A DNA stretch of 39,163 nt from Chlorobiota bacterium (GTDB lineage: Bacteria; Bacteroidota; Bacteroidia; Flavobacteriales; Flavobacteriaceae): assembly GCA_013153605.1 (NCBI GenBank), contig JAADED010000077.1:1-39163 (forward strand), given 5' to 3'. Below the pieces are notes generated by a model, which saw only the letters and a list, made by a program, of their open reading frames with translations, was not told the origin of the DNA and did no database searches. This document shows, one piece after another, positions 7,985 to 16,943 of this stretch. A program made the position numbers and the translations under genes. How positions within the stretch are numbered: position 1 is the stretch's first letter; every line of letters begins with the position of its first letter.

Positions 7985-8983
7985 TCAATCCAATTCGGCG
8001 GTCAGGGCGCGCATGACTTCCTTGGCGGGCTTTTGGCGGTACAAAATATCGTACATGGCCGCTATGATGGGAATGCGCGCCTTGCCTTTTTTTTCGTTAA
8101 TCAAATAGGCGCTTTTGGTGGCGTAATACCCTTCGGCCACCATGGTCATTTCCATCATGGCCGATTTGACGGTGTAGCCTTTGCCGATCATGTTGCCGAA
8201 CAGCCGGTTGCGGCTGAAGGTGGAATAAGCGGTTACCAATAAATCGCCCAGGTAGGCCGACCGCATGATGTTACGCTTTTTTTTGTCCACGTTTTTTTTG
8301 ATAAACCTTCTCATCTCGCGAATGGCGTTGGACACCAGAACCGCCTGAAAGTTGTCTCCGTATCCCAAGCCGTGGGCCACGCCCGCCGCAATGGCATAAA
8401 TATTTTTAAGCACAGCCGCCCACTCGATGCCGTGCACGTCTTTGCTAAGAGTGGTTTTGATGTAATGAGATTCCAGGAGCGAAGCCAACCGCCGGGCATG
8501 TTCCTTCTTTCCCGCCGCCACGGTCAGATAGGAAAGCCGCTCCATGGCTACCTCTTCGGCATGGCACGGTCCTGCAATCACGCCCAGCCGCTCGGGGGGC
8601 ATGCCGTAGCGGGCTTCCAAATATTCACCCAGGATCATGAGGTTTTCGGGAATAATGCCTTTGACGGCCGAAAACACCACTTTATCTTCCAGAGGTTCGG
8701 TGATTTTGTCCAATTCGGGCTTGAGAAAAGCCGACGGAATGGCCACGATCAAATAATCGGCATGGCGAACAATCTCATTGATGTCGTTGCTGAGTTTGAG
8801 CTTGGAAATGTCGAACTCGATTTGGGGGATGTATTTGGGATTATGCTTATGCTCCAGAATATATCCCAAGGTATAGGGCGTGCGGATATACCAACCGATT
8901 TCGTCCGTATTTTCCGACAACATTTTCACGATGGCGGTGGCCCAGCTACCGTTGCCGAGCACGCCCACGCGGATTTTTTCCAT
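7985..8983 (-). CDS. gpsA: Glycerol-3-phosphate dehydrogenase [NAD(P)+]
   Basis: GpsA reduces dihydroxyacetone phosphate to sn-glycerol-3-phosphate for phospholipid synthesis. The N-terminal Rossmann fold begins VGVLGNGSWATA. A second conserved block reads SAVKGI, and the C-terminal catalytic domain contains EWAAVLKNIYAIAAG with the expected active-site lysine near residue 195. The length of 332 residues is standard. The gene lies 60 bases after the YiiX-like gene on the same strand, so it may extend that operon, and it converges on fabD. fabD and gpsA side by side both feed membrane lipid synthesis. Confidence 0.96.
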   Translation of the reverse strand: MEKIRVGVLGNGSWATAIVKMLSENTDEIGWYIRTPYTLGYILEHKHNPKYIPQIEFDISKLKLSNDINEIVRHADYLIVAIPSAFLKPELDKITEPLEDKVVFSAVKGIIPENLMILGEYLEARYGMPPERLGVIAGPCHAEEVAMERLSYLTVAAGKKEHARRLASLLESHYIKTTLSKDVHGIEWAAVLKNIYAIAAGVAHGLGYGDNFQAVLVSNAIREMRRFIKKNVDKKKRNIMRSAYLGDLLVTAYSTFSRNRLFGNMIGKGYTVKSAMMEMTMVAEGYYATKSAYLINEKKGKARIPIIAAMYDILYRQKPAKEVMRALTAELD

Positions 8984-9043
8984 AACGGCGTTTTTCCCAA
9001 ATTAGAAAAAAAAGACGGATTAAAAAATGACCGCTTCGGCTCC

Positions 9044-9664
9044 TCAATAGGTGGCGTACTTTATTTTCAGAAGAGGACTTCGGGAATAGGCGGCGGGATT
9101 GCTTCCCGGCACACCCTGGGGAATGTCCCTACCCAAACGGCGGAAATACTCGACCCATACGGAATCGTAGCGGCCGGTGCGCAAGTTTTTGAAATTCATG
9201 GGCTCCAAAGGAAAAAGAGGTTTCCCCTCCGAATCCAGGAATACGTCATGGACCAATTCGGAACAATAATATTTGTCGTTACGGGGGAGAAAACTTTCGT
9301 CATAAGGTTTGCCTTTGAGCGAAAGAGCCCTTTCAACGGCCGAAGGTATATGTTGGCGATAGGGGCGGCGGAGGCGGCCCACCAAAATGCGCGGACTGCG
9401 GGCCAGGAAGGTGTCCAAGGGCGTGAGGGTGACCCCGTCGTAGGCTTCGATCACGTAAATGTTTCGCCCGCGACGGTAAATGATGCCCATATGCGATACG
9501 GGTTTTCCTTGGTACCCCCGGGTGGATCCTTCGATGGCCTCACACAGCGGGCAATCCAAATCCTGAAAAATCAAATCGCCCGTGCGGTAACGAAACCCGG
9601 TTTGACATGCTCCCGCCATAAGAAAAATCAGGGCCAAAATGCCCCGGCCAAGAATTTTATTCAT
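9044..9664 (-). CDS. YiiX/YebB-like permuted NlpC/P60 family lipoprotein (206 aa)
   Basis: This is a predicted lipid-anchored cysteine peptidase or amidase of the permuted papain-fold group that includes YiiX and YebB. The lipobox is MAGAC (Cys20). In this group histidine precedes cysteine in sequence, as seen here: His58 in SHMGI and Cys134 in YYCSELV. The motif YRTGDLIFQD after the signal is also typical. Substrates of this group are mostly unproven; lipid or peptidoglycan amide bonds are the usual guesses. The start overlaps the rpe stop by 4 bases (ATGA), so the two are translated together. Confidence 0.82.
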   Translation of the reverse strand: MNKILGRGILALIFLMAGACQTGFRYRTGDLIFQDLDCPLCEAIEGSTRGYQGKPVSHMGIIYRRGRNIYVIEAYDGVTLTPLDTFLARSPRILVGRLRRPYRQHIPSAVERALSLKGKPYDESFLPRNDKYYCSELVHDVFLDSEGKPLFPLEPMNFKNLRTGRYDSVWVEYFRRLGRDIPQGVPGSNPAAYSRSPLLKIKYATY

Positions 9665-10314
9665 TGCCCCGCCCGATTGAGAATGCGGATGGCTTCGAGA
9701 GGCGAAGGGTGCCCGAACACATAGCTTCCCGCCACCAATACGTCGGCACCGGCTTGCACGGCCACCGAAGCCGTCTCGGCATTGATTCCCCCGTCGATTT
9801 CAATCAAACAGGCGGGATTCTTTTCCCGAATCAGGGCCTTGAGGCGGCGAACTTTGTCCAACACTTGGGGAATAAACGCCTGACCCCCGAACCCCGGATT
9901 CACCGACATTACGAGCACGGTATCCACAAAAGGAATAATTTCTTCCACACAGGCAACCGGCGTGGCGGGATTAAGGGCCACTCCCGCTTTGATGCCTTTG
10001 TCCCGTATGCGTTGCACCGTGCGATGCAAATGGACGTCGGCTTCGCAATGGACCGTGATTTGATCGGCACCGGCGGCGGCAAAAGCATCCGTATATTGCG
10101 AGGGTTCCACGATCATTAAATGCACGTCGAAAAATTTCTCCGAATAAGGACGCAATGCCTTCACCACCGGCATCCCGAAGGTAAGGTTGGGCACAAACCG
10201 GCCGTCCATCACGTCCCAATGGATCCATTGGGCCTCACTGCGGTTCAATAAATCCACCGCTTGGCGTAAACACGAAAAATCGGCCGACAAAACGGAAGGA
10301 GCGACTATGGCCAT
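9661..10314 (-). CDS. rpe: Ribulose-phosphate 3-epimerase
   Basis: Rpe interconverts ribulose-5-phosphate and xylulose-5-phosphate in the pentose phosphate pathway. The TIM-barrel landmarks are present: APSVLSADF at the start, HWDVMDGRFVPN with the metal/acid Asp34 and Asp37, FDVHLMI, VNPGFGGQAF for phosphate binding and EIDGGI with the second catalytic Asp. The length of 217 residues is normal. It is the first gene of a two-gene (possibly three-gene) minus-strand operon and has a -7 element about 22 bases upstream. Confidence 0.97.
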   Translation of the reverse strand: MAIVAPSVLSADFSCLRQAVDLLNRSEAQWIHWDVMDGRFVPNLTFGMPVVKALRPYSEKFFDVHLMIVEPSQYTDAFAAAGADQITVHCEADVHLHRTVQRIRDKGIKAGVALNPATPVACVEEIIPFVDTVLVMSVNPGFGGQAFIPQVLDKVRRLKALIREKNPACLIEIDGGINAETASVAVQAGADVLVAGSYVFGHPSPLEAIRILNRAGQ

Positions 10315-10335
10315 GGGTGCGGAATTGATAGATTA

Positions 10336-10343
10336 CAAAGATA
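10336..10343 (-). promoter_or_regulatory. -7 element upstream of rpe
   Basis: The minus strand reads TATCTTTG here, an exact TAnnTTTG match 22 bases before the rpe ATG. I could not place a clear -33 box at the usual distance. A second TATCTTTG faces the other way at 10404-10411, making this a divergent promoter region. Confidence 0.55.
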
Positions 10344-10386
10344 CACAAAAACCTTTCGGAGCGAAAAAAGGACAAATATCAGTATT

Positions 10387-10411
10387 TGTAACCTTTGTTA
10401 CATTATCTTTG
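10387..10411 (+). promoter_or_regulatory. Promoter and inverted-repeat operator upstream of the DUF4395 gene
   Basis: TATCTTTG at 10404-10411 is an exact -7 element placed 18 bases before the ATG at 10430. Immediately before it, 10387-10402 is a perfect inverted repeat TGTAAC-CTTT-GTTACA lying in the spacer between the -33 and -7 regions, where a bound regulator would affect transcription. A related palindrome sits at the EF-hand gene promoter (30501-30516). Confidence 0.55.
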
Positions 10412-10429
10412 TGCCGAAAATTCATTTAC

Positions 10430-10903
10430 ATGAAAAACAATCGAAGTTGTCCGGTGGGATACGGACAAACGGACGAACACCTGTCCCGCGCTTATGCGGG
10501 CTTAACGGCATTGTTGTTAATTCCGGTCATGCTAACGGGCCGACAATGGATTCTCTATATTTTGGCCGCGGACTTTATGCTACGGGTCATGGGCGGCATC
10601 CGGGCGGGTTTGTTTTGCATCCCCCTTTCGACCCTACTCTCCAAACTCGGGGTGGAACCGCGCCCGGTGAATGCCGAACCCAAAAAATTTGCGGTCAAAA
10701 CGGGGCTGGCGTTCACCCTGTTGGCTTTGGCGGCCCGGTTGGCGGGATGGGACACGGCCTATTATGTGATTCTTTCCCTATTCCTCCTGGCCGCGGCGGC
10801 CGACGCATTGACGGGGTTTTGTCTCGCTTGCCGGATTTACGCCTTGTGGAGCGGAGTTAAGAAAAAATCCTCCCCTTCCGACGAAGGAATCTTCAAATCC
10901 TGA
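10430..10903 (+). CDS. DUF4395 membrane protein (157 aa)
   Basis: This is an integral membrane protein of the DUF4395 family, with about four hydrophobic helices. It begins with the family's CP motif (SCPVGYGQTDEHLSRAYAG) and ends with the paired cysteines of GFCLACRIY. The two cysteine sites suggest redox or sulfur chemistry. Family members often sit near thioredoxin-, rhodanese- or sulfur-related genes, but none is present here. The ATG at 10430 follows a clear promoter; the open frame extends further upstream through the promoter and is rejected there. The tail after residue 140 is charged (KKKSSPSDE). Confidence 0.82.
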   Translation: MKNNRSCPVGYGQTDEHLSRAYAGLTALLLIPVMLTGRQWILYILAADFMLRVMGGIRAGLFCIPLSTLLSKLGVEPRPVNAEPKKFAVKTGLAFTLLALAARLAGWDTAYYVILSLFLLAAAADALTGFCLACRIYALWSGVKKKSSPSDEGIFKS

Positions 10904-10961
10904 CACCCGTTCGCCCGACGATACGAGGCGATCTCTTACATTTTTTATAAATTAACCGCTA

Positions 10962-10988
10962 CGATTCGAATCCCCGGGTTTCGGATCG
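10962..10988. repeat. Imperfect 27-base palindrome before the radical SAM gene
   Basis: CGATTCGAATCCC at 10962-10974 mirrors GGGTTTCGGATCG at 10976-10988, with 11 of 13 positions complementary around a single central base. It lies 58 bases after the DUF4395 stop and 30 bases before the radical SAM start. No T-run follows it, so it is more likely an operator or leader structure than a terminator. Confidence 0.4.
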
Positions 10989-11018
10989 GAATTTAATGAG
11001 GGTTTAGAACGGGCACCG

Positions 11019-12080
11019 GTGAAAAAATGGCGAAATTTTTTGGCGAAGCAATGGCGGAAGAAGAAAAAGTTCTTCGTCTATCATCTGTTGAAATGGAATG
11101 CCCGCATCCGCAACCATCGCCTCAAATTTCTGGCTTTATGGCTGATGCACGTCACGGGACGCCGGTATTTTGCGGTGAATTTCGACCCCGTGTTGGCATG
11201 CAACCTCCGGTGCAAGATGTGCTATTTTTCGGACAAAGAAAAAGCCAAAACCCTTAAAGGAATTTTTCCCGAAAAGGATTTGGCCCTCTGGGCCGAACGA
11301 AGTTTGCCTCGGGCATTGAAATTACAAATCGGATGCGGTGCCGAGCCCACCCTGTATCCGGCCTTGGACAAAGTCATTGCATTGGGCAAAGCCTACGGCG
11401 TGCCCCATATTTCGCTCACCACCAACGCCCAAACGGTCACCTACGATCGATTGCGCCGCTGGGCGGAAGCGGGACTGGACGAAATCACCGTATCGCTCCA
11501 CGGGGTAAAAGAACCTACCTACACCTATTTTATGGACGGGGCACGGTACGAGCATTTTCATCGTGCCCTCGAAGCGGTCACCCGCCTCAAACAAATTTAT
11601 CCTGATTTCGTATTACGCGTCAACTACACTTTTAACGAAGATAATTTCGACGAACTGGAGGATTTTTTTCGCGTGTTCGGAAAATATGCGGTGGACGTGC
11701 TCCAGCTTCGTCCCATTCAAAAATTGGGTCGTACCGCCTACCGTCGGTTCGATTTGGGAAATATCCTTCCCCGATATGACGATTTCATTCGCCGGTTTCG
11801 CCGCGAAGCGGAATCCCGTGGCGTGGTATTAATGGCTCCGGCTTCGGCCGGGGAATTAACCTCGGAAAGCAAAAGCAGTGTGGTGTACGACTATACCTTC
11901 TTTTACGTGTCGCCCGATCATTTTTGGAAAAAAGATTACGACTGGAAAAACGAACCCCTCGAGGCTTACATGAAACGCATCAGCTGGGGACGGCAATTAT
12001 TGAAACCCGTACTTTTGTCGGAAAAAGAAATCGCCGGACTCCTCCGTAAACAAAATTTGAATTACGAAGTCACCCTATAG
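11019..12080 (+). CDS. Radical SAM protein of unknown substrate (353 aa)
   Basis: A radical S-adenosylmethionine enzyme is indicated by CNLRCKMC (Cys61, Cys65, Cys68), the CxxxCxxC ligand set of the SAM-binding [4Fe-4S] cluster, inside a partial TIM barrel. The later motifs QIGCGAEPTLYP (the SAM-contacting GGEP-like motif, here GAEP), SLTTNAQ and ITVSLHG fit the family. The C-terminal third has no cysteine cluster, so a SPASM or twitch domain is absent. The N-terminus is unusually basic and aromatic (KKWRNFLAKQWRKKKKFF), which might touch membrane or nucleic acid. The start is GTG at 11019, since no suitable in-frame ATG lies nearby. The gene is alone between DUF4395 and a convergent acyl-CoA dehydrogenase, so context gives no substrate. 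Confidence 0.87.
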   Translation: MKKWRNFLAKQWRKKKKFFVYHLLKWNARIRNHRLKFLALWLMHVTGRRYFAVNFDPVLACNLRCKMCYFSDKEKAKTLKGIFPEKDLALWAERSLPRALKLQIGCGAEPTLYPALDKVIALGKAYGVPHISLTTNAQTVTYDRLRRWAEAGLDEITVSLHGVKEPTYTYFMDGARYEHFHRALEAVTRLKQIYPDFVLRVNYTFNEDNFDELEDFFRVFGKYAVDVLQLRPIQKLGRTAYRRFDLGNILPRYDDFIRRFRREAESRGVVLMAPASAGELTSESKSSVVYDYTFFYVSPDHFWKKDYDWKNEPLEAYMKRISWGRQLLKPVLLSEKEIAGLLRKQNLNYEVTL

Positions 12081-12094
12081 TTTTCTCTCACGCG

Positions 12095-13309
12095 TTACTT
12101 CTTGTCTTTCTTATCTTTAGGTTTATCGTAGCAACGAAATGCCTGAATCCCCGTGATGTCGTGTCCCGTAATAAGGAGGTGGATGTCGTGTGTACCCTCG
12201 TAGGTGATCACCGACTCCAGGTTCATCATGTGCCGCATCAGGGGATATTCGCCCGTTATTCCCATGGCGCCCAGGATTTGGCGCGCCTGACGCACGATGT
12301 CCCAAGCGATGTAGGTATTGTTGCGTTTGGCCATGGAGATTTGAGCGGGCGTGGCTTTGCCTTCGTTCATGAGAGTGCCCAGCCGCCAAGCCAGAAGCTG
12401 GCCTTTGGTGATTTCGGTAATCATTTCGGCCAATTTTTTCTGTTGCAACTGATACGAGGCAATGGGTCGTCCGAACTGAATGCGTTGCAATGCATAGCGG
12501 AGGGCGGTGTCGTATGCGTCCATGGCGGCACCCAGCGTACCCCAGGCAATGCCGTAGCGGGCCGAATCCAAACACATCAGCGGCGACCGCAATCCGTCGG
12601 TCCCGGGCAACAGGTTCTCTTTAGGCACTTTCACGTTATCGAAAATAAGTTCGCCCGTGGCCGAAGTGCGCAACGACCATTTGTTTTTGGTTTCGGGCGT
12701 GGAAAATCCTTCCATGCCCCGCTCCAGGATGAGTCCCTTAATGCGGCCTTGCTCGTTCTTGGCCCACACGATGGCTATGTCGGCGAAGGGGGCGTTGGAA
12801 ATCCACATTTTGGCGCCGTTAAGGAGGTAATAATCCCCTTCGTCCGTAAATCGGGATTCCATGCTTCCGGGATCGGAGCCGTGGTTGGGTTCGGTAAGGC
12901 CGAAACAGCCGATGAGTTCGCCGGTGGCCAATTTGGGAAGATACTTGCGCTTTTGCTCTTCGGTGCCGAATTTCCAAATCGGATACATCACCAGCGAAGA
13001 TTGCACCGAAGCGGTGGACCGTATGCCCGAATCGCCGCGCTCCAATTCTTGCATGATCAGGCCGTAGGAAATATAATCCATGCCCGCACCCCCGTATTCT
13101 TCGGGAATGAAAGGGCCGAAGGCGCCGATTTCGCCCAACCCTTTGATCAGATGCATGGGAAATTCGGCCTTTTGGGCATATTCTTCGATAATGGGAGTTA
13201 CTTCCCGCTTCACCCACTCGCGCGTGGCTTCGCGGACCAGTTTATGTTCTTCGCTTAACAGATCATCCACCAAATAATAATCGGGGTGTTGAAATTGGTC
13301 GGTTGCCAT
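12095..13309 (-). CDS. gcdH: Glutaryl-CoA dehydrogenase (acyl-CoA dehydrogenase family)
   Basis: This is an FAD enzyme expected to oxidise and decarboxylate glutaryl-CoA to crotonyl-CoA in lysine and tryptophan breakdown. The assignment to this branch of the acyl-CoA dehydrogenases rests on IRSTASVQSSLVM, containing the arginine (Arg97) that contacts the substrate's distal carboxylate. It also rests on the C-terminal YEGTHDIH with the catalytic base Glu371, followed by GHDITGIQAF. The length of 404 residues fits. No other glutarate-pathway gene is in the window. It converges on the radical SAM gene with 14 bases between stops and is divergent from the DUF937 gene. Confidence 0.88.
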   Translation of the reverse strand: MATDQFQHPDYYLVDDLLSEEHKLVREATREWVKREVTPIIEEYAQKAEFPMHLIKGLGEIGAFGPFIPEEYGGAGMDYISYGLIMQELERGDSGIRSTASVQSSLVMYPIWKFGTEEQKRKYLPKLATGELIGCFGLTEPNHGSDPGSMESRFTDEGDYYLLNGAKMWISNAPFADIAIVWAKNEQGRIKGLILERGMEGFSTPETKNKWSLRTSATGELIFDNVKVPKENLLPGTDGLRSPLMCLDSARYGIAWGTLGAAMDAYDTALRYALQRIQFGRPIASYQLQQKKLAEMITEITKGQLLAWRLGTLMNEGKATPAQISMAKRNNTYIAWDIVRQARQILGAMGITGEYPLMRHMMNLESVITYEGTHDIHLLITGHDITGIQAFRCYDKPKDKKDKK

Positions 13310-13375
13310 AAGAGTTGCTTTGTTGCAAATATGAAAAAATATAAGGGAAAGGAAAATGTCCTCTGCCCTCCGTCC

Positions 13376-13393
13376 ACTCCCCGGAGGGGGAGT
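13376..13393. repeat. Short inverted repeat between divergent genes
   Basis: ACTCCCC (13376-13382) pairs with GGGGAGT (13387-13393) around a four-base GGAG loop. It lies in the 134-base region between the gcdH and DUF937 starts, in a GC-rich patch unlike the AT-rich flanks. It could be a dispersed intergenic repeat or a weak hairpin. No T-run follows. Confidence 0.35.
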
Positions 13394-13443
13394 TTGGAGA
13401 AATTTTTGTAAATTGCTAACGTATATTAAAAAACCCTAGTCTT

Positions 13444-14043
13444 ATGTCCGGAATTTTCGATTTACTCCAAGGCCCTATGGGCGAAGTGATTATGGACGGT
13501 ATCAGCTCCCAGCTGGGCACCGACAAGTCCAAAGCCCAATCGGCCTTATCCTCGGCAATCCCCATGTTGATGGGGGCACTCAAGCGTAACGCTTCCGACC
13601 CGTCCAAAGCCTCAGGCCTGTTCGAAGCGTTGATGAGCAAACACGACGGCAGCATCCTGGAACAAGCGGCCGACATTTTCGGAGGCGGATTCGTTAACGA
13701 AGAAGTGGTGGAAGACGGAGATAAAATCCTGGGCCACGTGCTGGGCGAGAAAAAAGAAACCATCGCTTTGGCGCTGAGCAAAAAACACGGCCTCGACATG
13801 AATTCGGCCATGAACCTTCTCAAAATGGCGGCTCCGGTCGTGATGGGAATGCTGGGCAAGCAAGCCCGCGAAAAACAAGTACAACAACCCACCGACTTAA
13901 CGAATATTATCGGAAGCATGCTGGGCGGCCACTCACAAGCCCGCGAAGACATGAGCCTGGTGGAACGCCTCCTGGACCAGGACGGCGACGGAAGCATTAT
14001 CGACGATCTGTTCAATATGGGCCGCAAGTTTTTCGGCCGTTAA
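13444..14043 (+). CDS. DUF937 domain protein (199 aa)
   Basis: The protein starts with the DUF937 pattern GIFDLLQGPMGEVI and is built of helical repeats rich in Met, Gly and Ala, including AIPMLMGALKRNA and MAAPVVMGMLGKQAR, which look like two copies of the same unit. It ends with an acidic segment, LDQDGDGSIIDDLFNMG, resembling a single EF-hand loop followed by a short basic tail. There is no signal peptide, so it is probably cytosolic. The family has no settled function. The gene stands alone, with a strong terminator 30 bases after its stop. Confidence 0.85.
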   Translation: MSGIFDLLQGPMGEVIMDGISSQLGTDKSKAQSALSSAIPMLMGALKRNASDPSKASGLFEALMSKHDGSILEQAADIFGGGFVNEEVVEDGDKILGHVLGEKKETIALALSKKHGLDMNSAMNLLKMAAPVVMGMLGKQAREKQVQQPTDLTNIIGSMLGGHSQAREDMSLVERLLDQDGDGSIIDDLFNMGRKFFGR

Positions 14044-14072
14044 CCGCTTCGAGCATTTCGTTCGTTCAAAAG

Positions 14073-14097
14073 CCCGGAATCAATTTCCGGGTTTTTT
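14073..14097 (+). terminator. Rho-independent terminator after the DUF937 gene
   Basis: CCCGGAA (14073-14079) pairs with TTCCGGG (14085-14091) around a five-base loop and is followed directly by six T's and further AT-rich sequence. Confidence 0.85.
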
Positions 14098-14181
14098 ATT
14101 TTCAACTCTTCTTTTTTATTTTTTCGGATATCCGCCCCGTTCGAAACAGGCGGAAAGAATGCGTTGATTTTGACAAAAGTC

Positions 14182-14213
14182 ATGTTTCTTTAACGTGTGG
14201 TGAGGTACTTTTG
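14182..14213 (+). promoter_or_regulatory. Promoter of the sdhCAB operon
   Basis: TACTTTTG at 14206-14213 matches TAnnTTTG exactly. A T-rich -33 candidate (GTTTCTT, from 14184) lies about 18 bases upstream. Transcription should start near 14220, close before the sdhC ATG at 14237. Confidence 0.65.
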
Positions 14214-14236
14214 ATTTTACAGAAAAGCAGAGTCTT

Positions 14237-14863
14237 ATGTTAAAAACATCCGTTGCCAAAAAAATAACCATGGCCTTGTCGGGATTATTCCTGGTGGTGT
14301 TTGTCCTCATCCACCTGGGCATCAACCTCACCCTCATTTATCCCGGCAAGGAGGCCTTTGAAAAAGCCGTGCATTTCATGGCCACCAATCCCTTCATCCG
14401 CATCATGGAGCCCATTCTCTTTTTTGCCTTTATTTATCATATTTTGATGGGCATCTATTTGGAACTCACCAATCGGAGCAAGCGGACGGTGGGATACGAA
14501 ATGTACGACGGCGCGGCCGTGGCTTCGTGGGCATCGCGCAACATGATTTGGACGGGGTTGTTCATCCTCCTTTTCCTCATCGTCCATTTTTACAACTACT
14601 ACATTCCTTTCAAAAGCGGACATGTGGAGGACCATTACACCCTGGTGACGAGTTTATTCGACAAGTGGTATTACACCCTCTTTTACATCCTGGCATTCAT
14701 TGCGTTGGGATTACACTTGAGCCACGGCGTGCAATCGGCGTTTCAGAGCTTGGGCTATCCGCGCGAAAAATGCTATCGCTGGGTAAAAATTTGCGGATAT
14801 GTGATTGCATGGACGGTGGCTTTGGGTTTTTCGGCCATTGCCCTTTATTTCTACTTCAATTAA
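14237..14863 (+). CDS. sdhC: Succinate dehydrogenase cytochrome b subunit (type B, 208 aa)
   Basis: This is the membrane anchor of complex II of the b558 type, a single five-helix subunit that replaces separate SdhC and SdhD. Five hydrophobic helices are visible. Histidines positioned in helices and suited to bind two hemes are His26 (IHLGIN), His68 (IYHILMG), His117 (IVHFYNYY) and His160/His163 (GLHLSHG). The enzyme passes electrons between succinate and menaquinone at the inner membrane. It is the first gene of the operon, with a promoter just upstream and sdhA starting 12 bases after its stop. Confidence 0.95.
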   Translation: MLKTSVAKKITMALSGLFLVVFVLIHLGINLTLIYPGKEAFEKAVHFMATNPFIRIMEPILFFAFIYHILMGIYLELTNRSKRTVGYEMYDGAAVASWASRNMIWTGLFILLFLIVHFYNYYIPFKSGHVEDHYTLVTSLFDKWYYTLFYILAFIALGLHLSHGVQSAFQSLGYPREKCYRWVKICGYVIAWTVALGFSAIALYFYFN

Positions 14864-14875
14864 AAAACAAGCATT

Positions 14876-16933
14876 ATGACGACCATTCAATATCGAGAAG
14901 GCAAACCGCTTAAGGCGCGCATCCCCGAAGGGCATCTTTCGGAAAAATGGACCCGCTTTAAGGATCAAATCCGCCTGGTGAGTCCGGCCAATAAACGCAA
15001 GCTGGACGTGATTGTGGTGGGTACCGGCCTGGCGGGTGCTTCGGCGGCGGCCTCTTTGGCCGAATTGGGGTACAATGTGAAGGCCTTTGCCTTTCAGGAT
15101 TCGCCCCGGCGAGCCCATTCCATCGCCGCCCAGGGAGGGATCAACGCCTCCAAAAACTATCAAAACGACGGCGATTCCGATTGGCGCCTCTTTTACGACA
15201 CCATCAAAGGGGGCGATTACCGCTCGCGCGAAGCCAACGTGTATCGATTGGCCGAAGTGTCGGGCAACATCATCGACCAAGCCGTCATGCAAGGGGTGCC
15301 GTTCGCCCGCGAATACGGAGGATTGCTGGCCAACCGCTCGTTCGGCGGCGTGCTGGTATCCCGCACTTTTTACGCCAAAGGTCAAACGGGCCAACAATTG
15401 CTGTTGGGCGCATACGGGGCGCTAAACCGCCAAATCGCGCGGGGCAAGGTCAAAATGTATAACCGCCACGTGATGCTCGACCTGGTGGTGGTGGACGGTC
15501 ATGCCCGCGGCATCATCACCCGCAACCTGGTCACGGGCGAAATCGAGCGGCATTCGGCCCACGCGGTGGTGATCGCCTCGGGCGGATACAGCAACGTGTA
15601 CTTCCTCTCCACCAACGCCATGGGAAGCAACGCCACCGCCGCATGGAGGGCCCATCGCAAGGGAGCTTATTTCGCCAATCCGGCATTCGTCCAAATCCAC
15701 CCCACCTGTATTCCGCGAAGCAGTGAGCACCAATCCAAGCTCACCCTGATGTCGGAGTCTTTGCGAAACGACGGACGCGTGTGGGTGCCCAAAAAACTCG
15801 AAGACGTACATGCCATTCGCGAAGGGCGCAAAAAACCCACCGACATCCCCGAAGAAGATAGGGATTACTTCCTCGAACGCCGCTATCCGGCCTTCGGCAA
15901 CCTGGTGCCCCGCGACGTGGCTTCCCGCGCCATCAAAGAGCGATGTGATGCGGGATACGGAGTGAACAAAACGGGAGAAGCCGTATTCCTTGACTTTGCT
16001 TCGGCTATCGAACGCTACGGGCGCGAACAGGCCAACCTCCAGGGCATCCAAAATCCCACGCCCGAATTGATCAAAGAGCTGGGTAAAAAGGTGATCGAAG
16101 CCAAGTACGGCAACCTTTTCCAAATGTACGAAAAGATTACCGCCCAAAATCCTTACGAAACGCCCATGATGATCTACCCCGCCAACCACTACACCATGGG
16201 CGGTCTCTGGGTGGATTACGATTTGCGTTCCAATTTGCCGGGCCTGTTCGTCATCGGCGAGGCCAATTTCTCCGATCACGGTGCCAACCGCTTGGGCGCT
16301 TCGGCCCTCATGCAAGGATTGGCCGACGGTTACTTCATCCTCCCCTACACCATCGGCGACTACCTGGCCGATTATATCAAAGCGGGTCCCGTGCCCACGG
16401 ATACGCCCGAATTCGACGAAGCCGAAGAAATGGTGCGCAAGGAAATCGATTTCTTTATAAATAATAAAGGTAAGCACTCGGTGGATTACTTCCACCGCAA
16501 GTTGGGCAAAATCATGTGGGATAAAGTGGGTATGTCGCGCAATGCCAAAGGACTGCAAGAAGCCATCGAAGAAATTCGCGAATTGCGCCGCCGGTTCTGG
16601 AAGGAAGTATATGTCCCCGGCTCGGCCGACGAATTCAATCCCGAATTGGAAAAAGCCTTGTATGTGGGCGACTTCCTGGAACTGGGCGAACTGATGGCCT
16701 TGGACGCCTTGCACCGCAACGAGTCGTGTGGCGGCCATTTCCGCGAAGAATATCAAACCGAAGACGGCGAAGCCTTGCGCGACGACGAACATTACGCCTA
16801 CGTGGCGGCTTGGGAATATCCGGCTCCTCCTTACGAGCGTTACGAAAAGCCGGTATTCATGACCGATGCGATTCTCCATAAAGAACCGCTGGTATTCGAA
16901 TTCGTAACCCCTACCACCCGAAGCTATAAATAA
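14876..16933 (+). CDS. sdhA: Succinate dehydrogenase / fumarate reductase flavoprotein subunit
   Basis: This is the catalytic flavoprotein of complex II, oxidising succinate to fumarate. The FAD-binding dinucleotide fold reads [15 protein letters not shown] (residues about 48-62), and the covalent FAD attachment site is His81 in [12 protein letters not shown]. Substrate-site segments include [22 protein letters not shown] and [11 protein letters not shown]. The length of 685 residues and order C-A-B match the Bacteroidota/epsilonproteobacterial type-B enzyme. The gap to sdhB is 10 bases. Confidence 0.97.
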   Translation: MTTIQYREGKPLKARIPEGHLSEKWTRFKDQIRLVSPANKRKLDVIVVGTGLAGASAAASLAELGYNVKAFAFQDSPRRAHSIAAQGGINASKNYQNDGDSDWRLFYDTIKGGDYRSREANVYRLAEVSGNIIDQAVMQGVPFAREYGGLLANRSFGGVLVSRTFYAKGQTGQQLLLGAYGALNRQIARGKVKMYNRHVMLDLVVVDGHARGIITRNLVTGEIERHSAHAVVIASGGYSNVYFLSTNAMGSNATAAWRAHRKGAYFANPAFVQIHPTCIPRSSEHQSKLTLMSESLRNDGRVWVPKKLEDVHAIREGRKKPTDIPEEDRDYFLERRYPAFGNLVPRDVASRAIKERCDAGYGVNKTGEAVFLDFASAIERYGREQANLQGIQNPTPELIKELGKKVIEAKYGNLFQMYEKITAQNPYETPMMIYPANHYTMGGLWVDYDLRSNLPGLFVIGEANFSDHGANRLGASALMQGLADGYFILPYTIGDYLADYIKAGPVPTDTPEFDEAEEMVRKEIDFFINNKGKHSVDYFHRKLGKIMWDKVGMSRNAKGLQEAIEEIRELRRRFWKEVYVPGSADEFNPELEKALYVGDFLELGELMALDALHRNESCGGHFREEYQTEDGEALRDDEHYAYVAAWEYPAPPYERYEKPVFMTDAILHKEPLVFEFVTPTTRSYK

Positions 16934-16943
16934 TCAGGAACCG

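Noticed and set aside
15422-16879. A 485-residue minus-strand open frame inside sdhA
   Set aside because: It is complementary to conserved sdhA sequence, with no promoter, no motifs and a composition rich in His and Phe.
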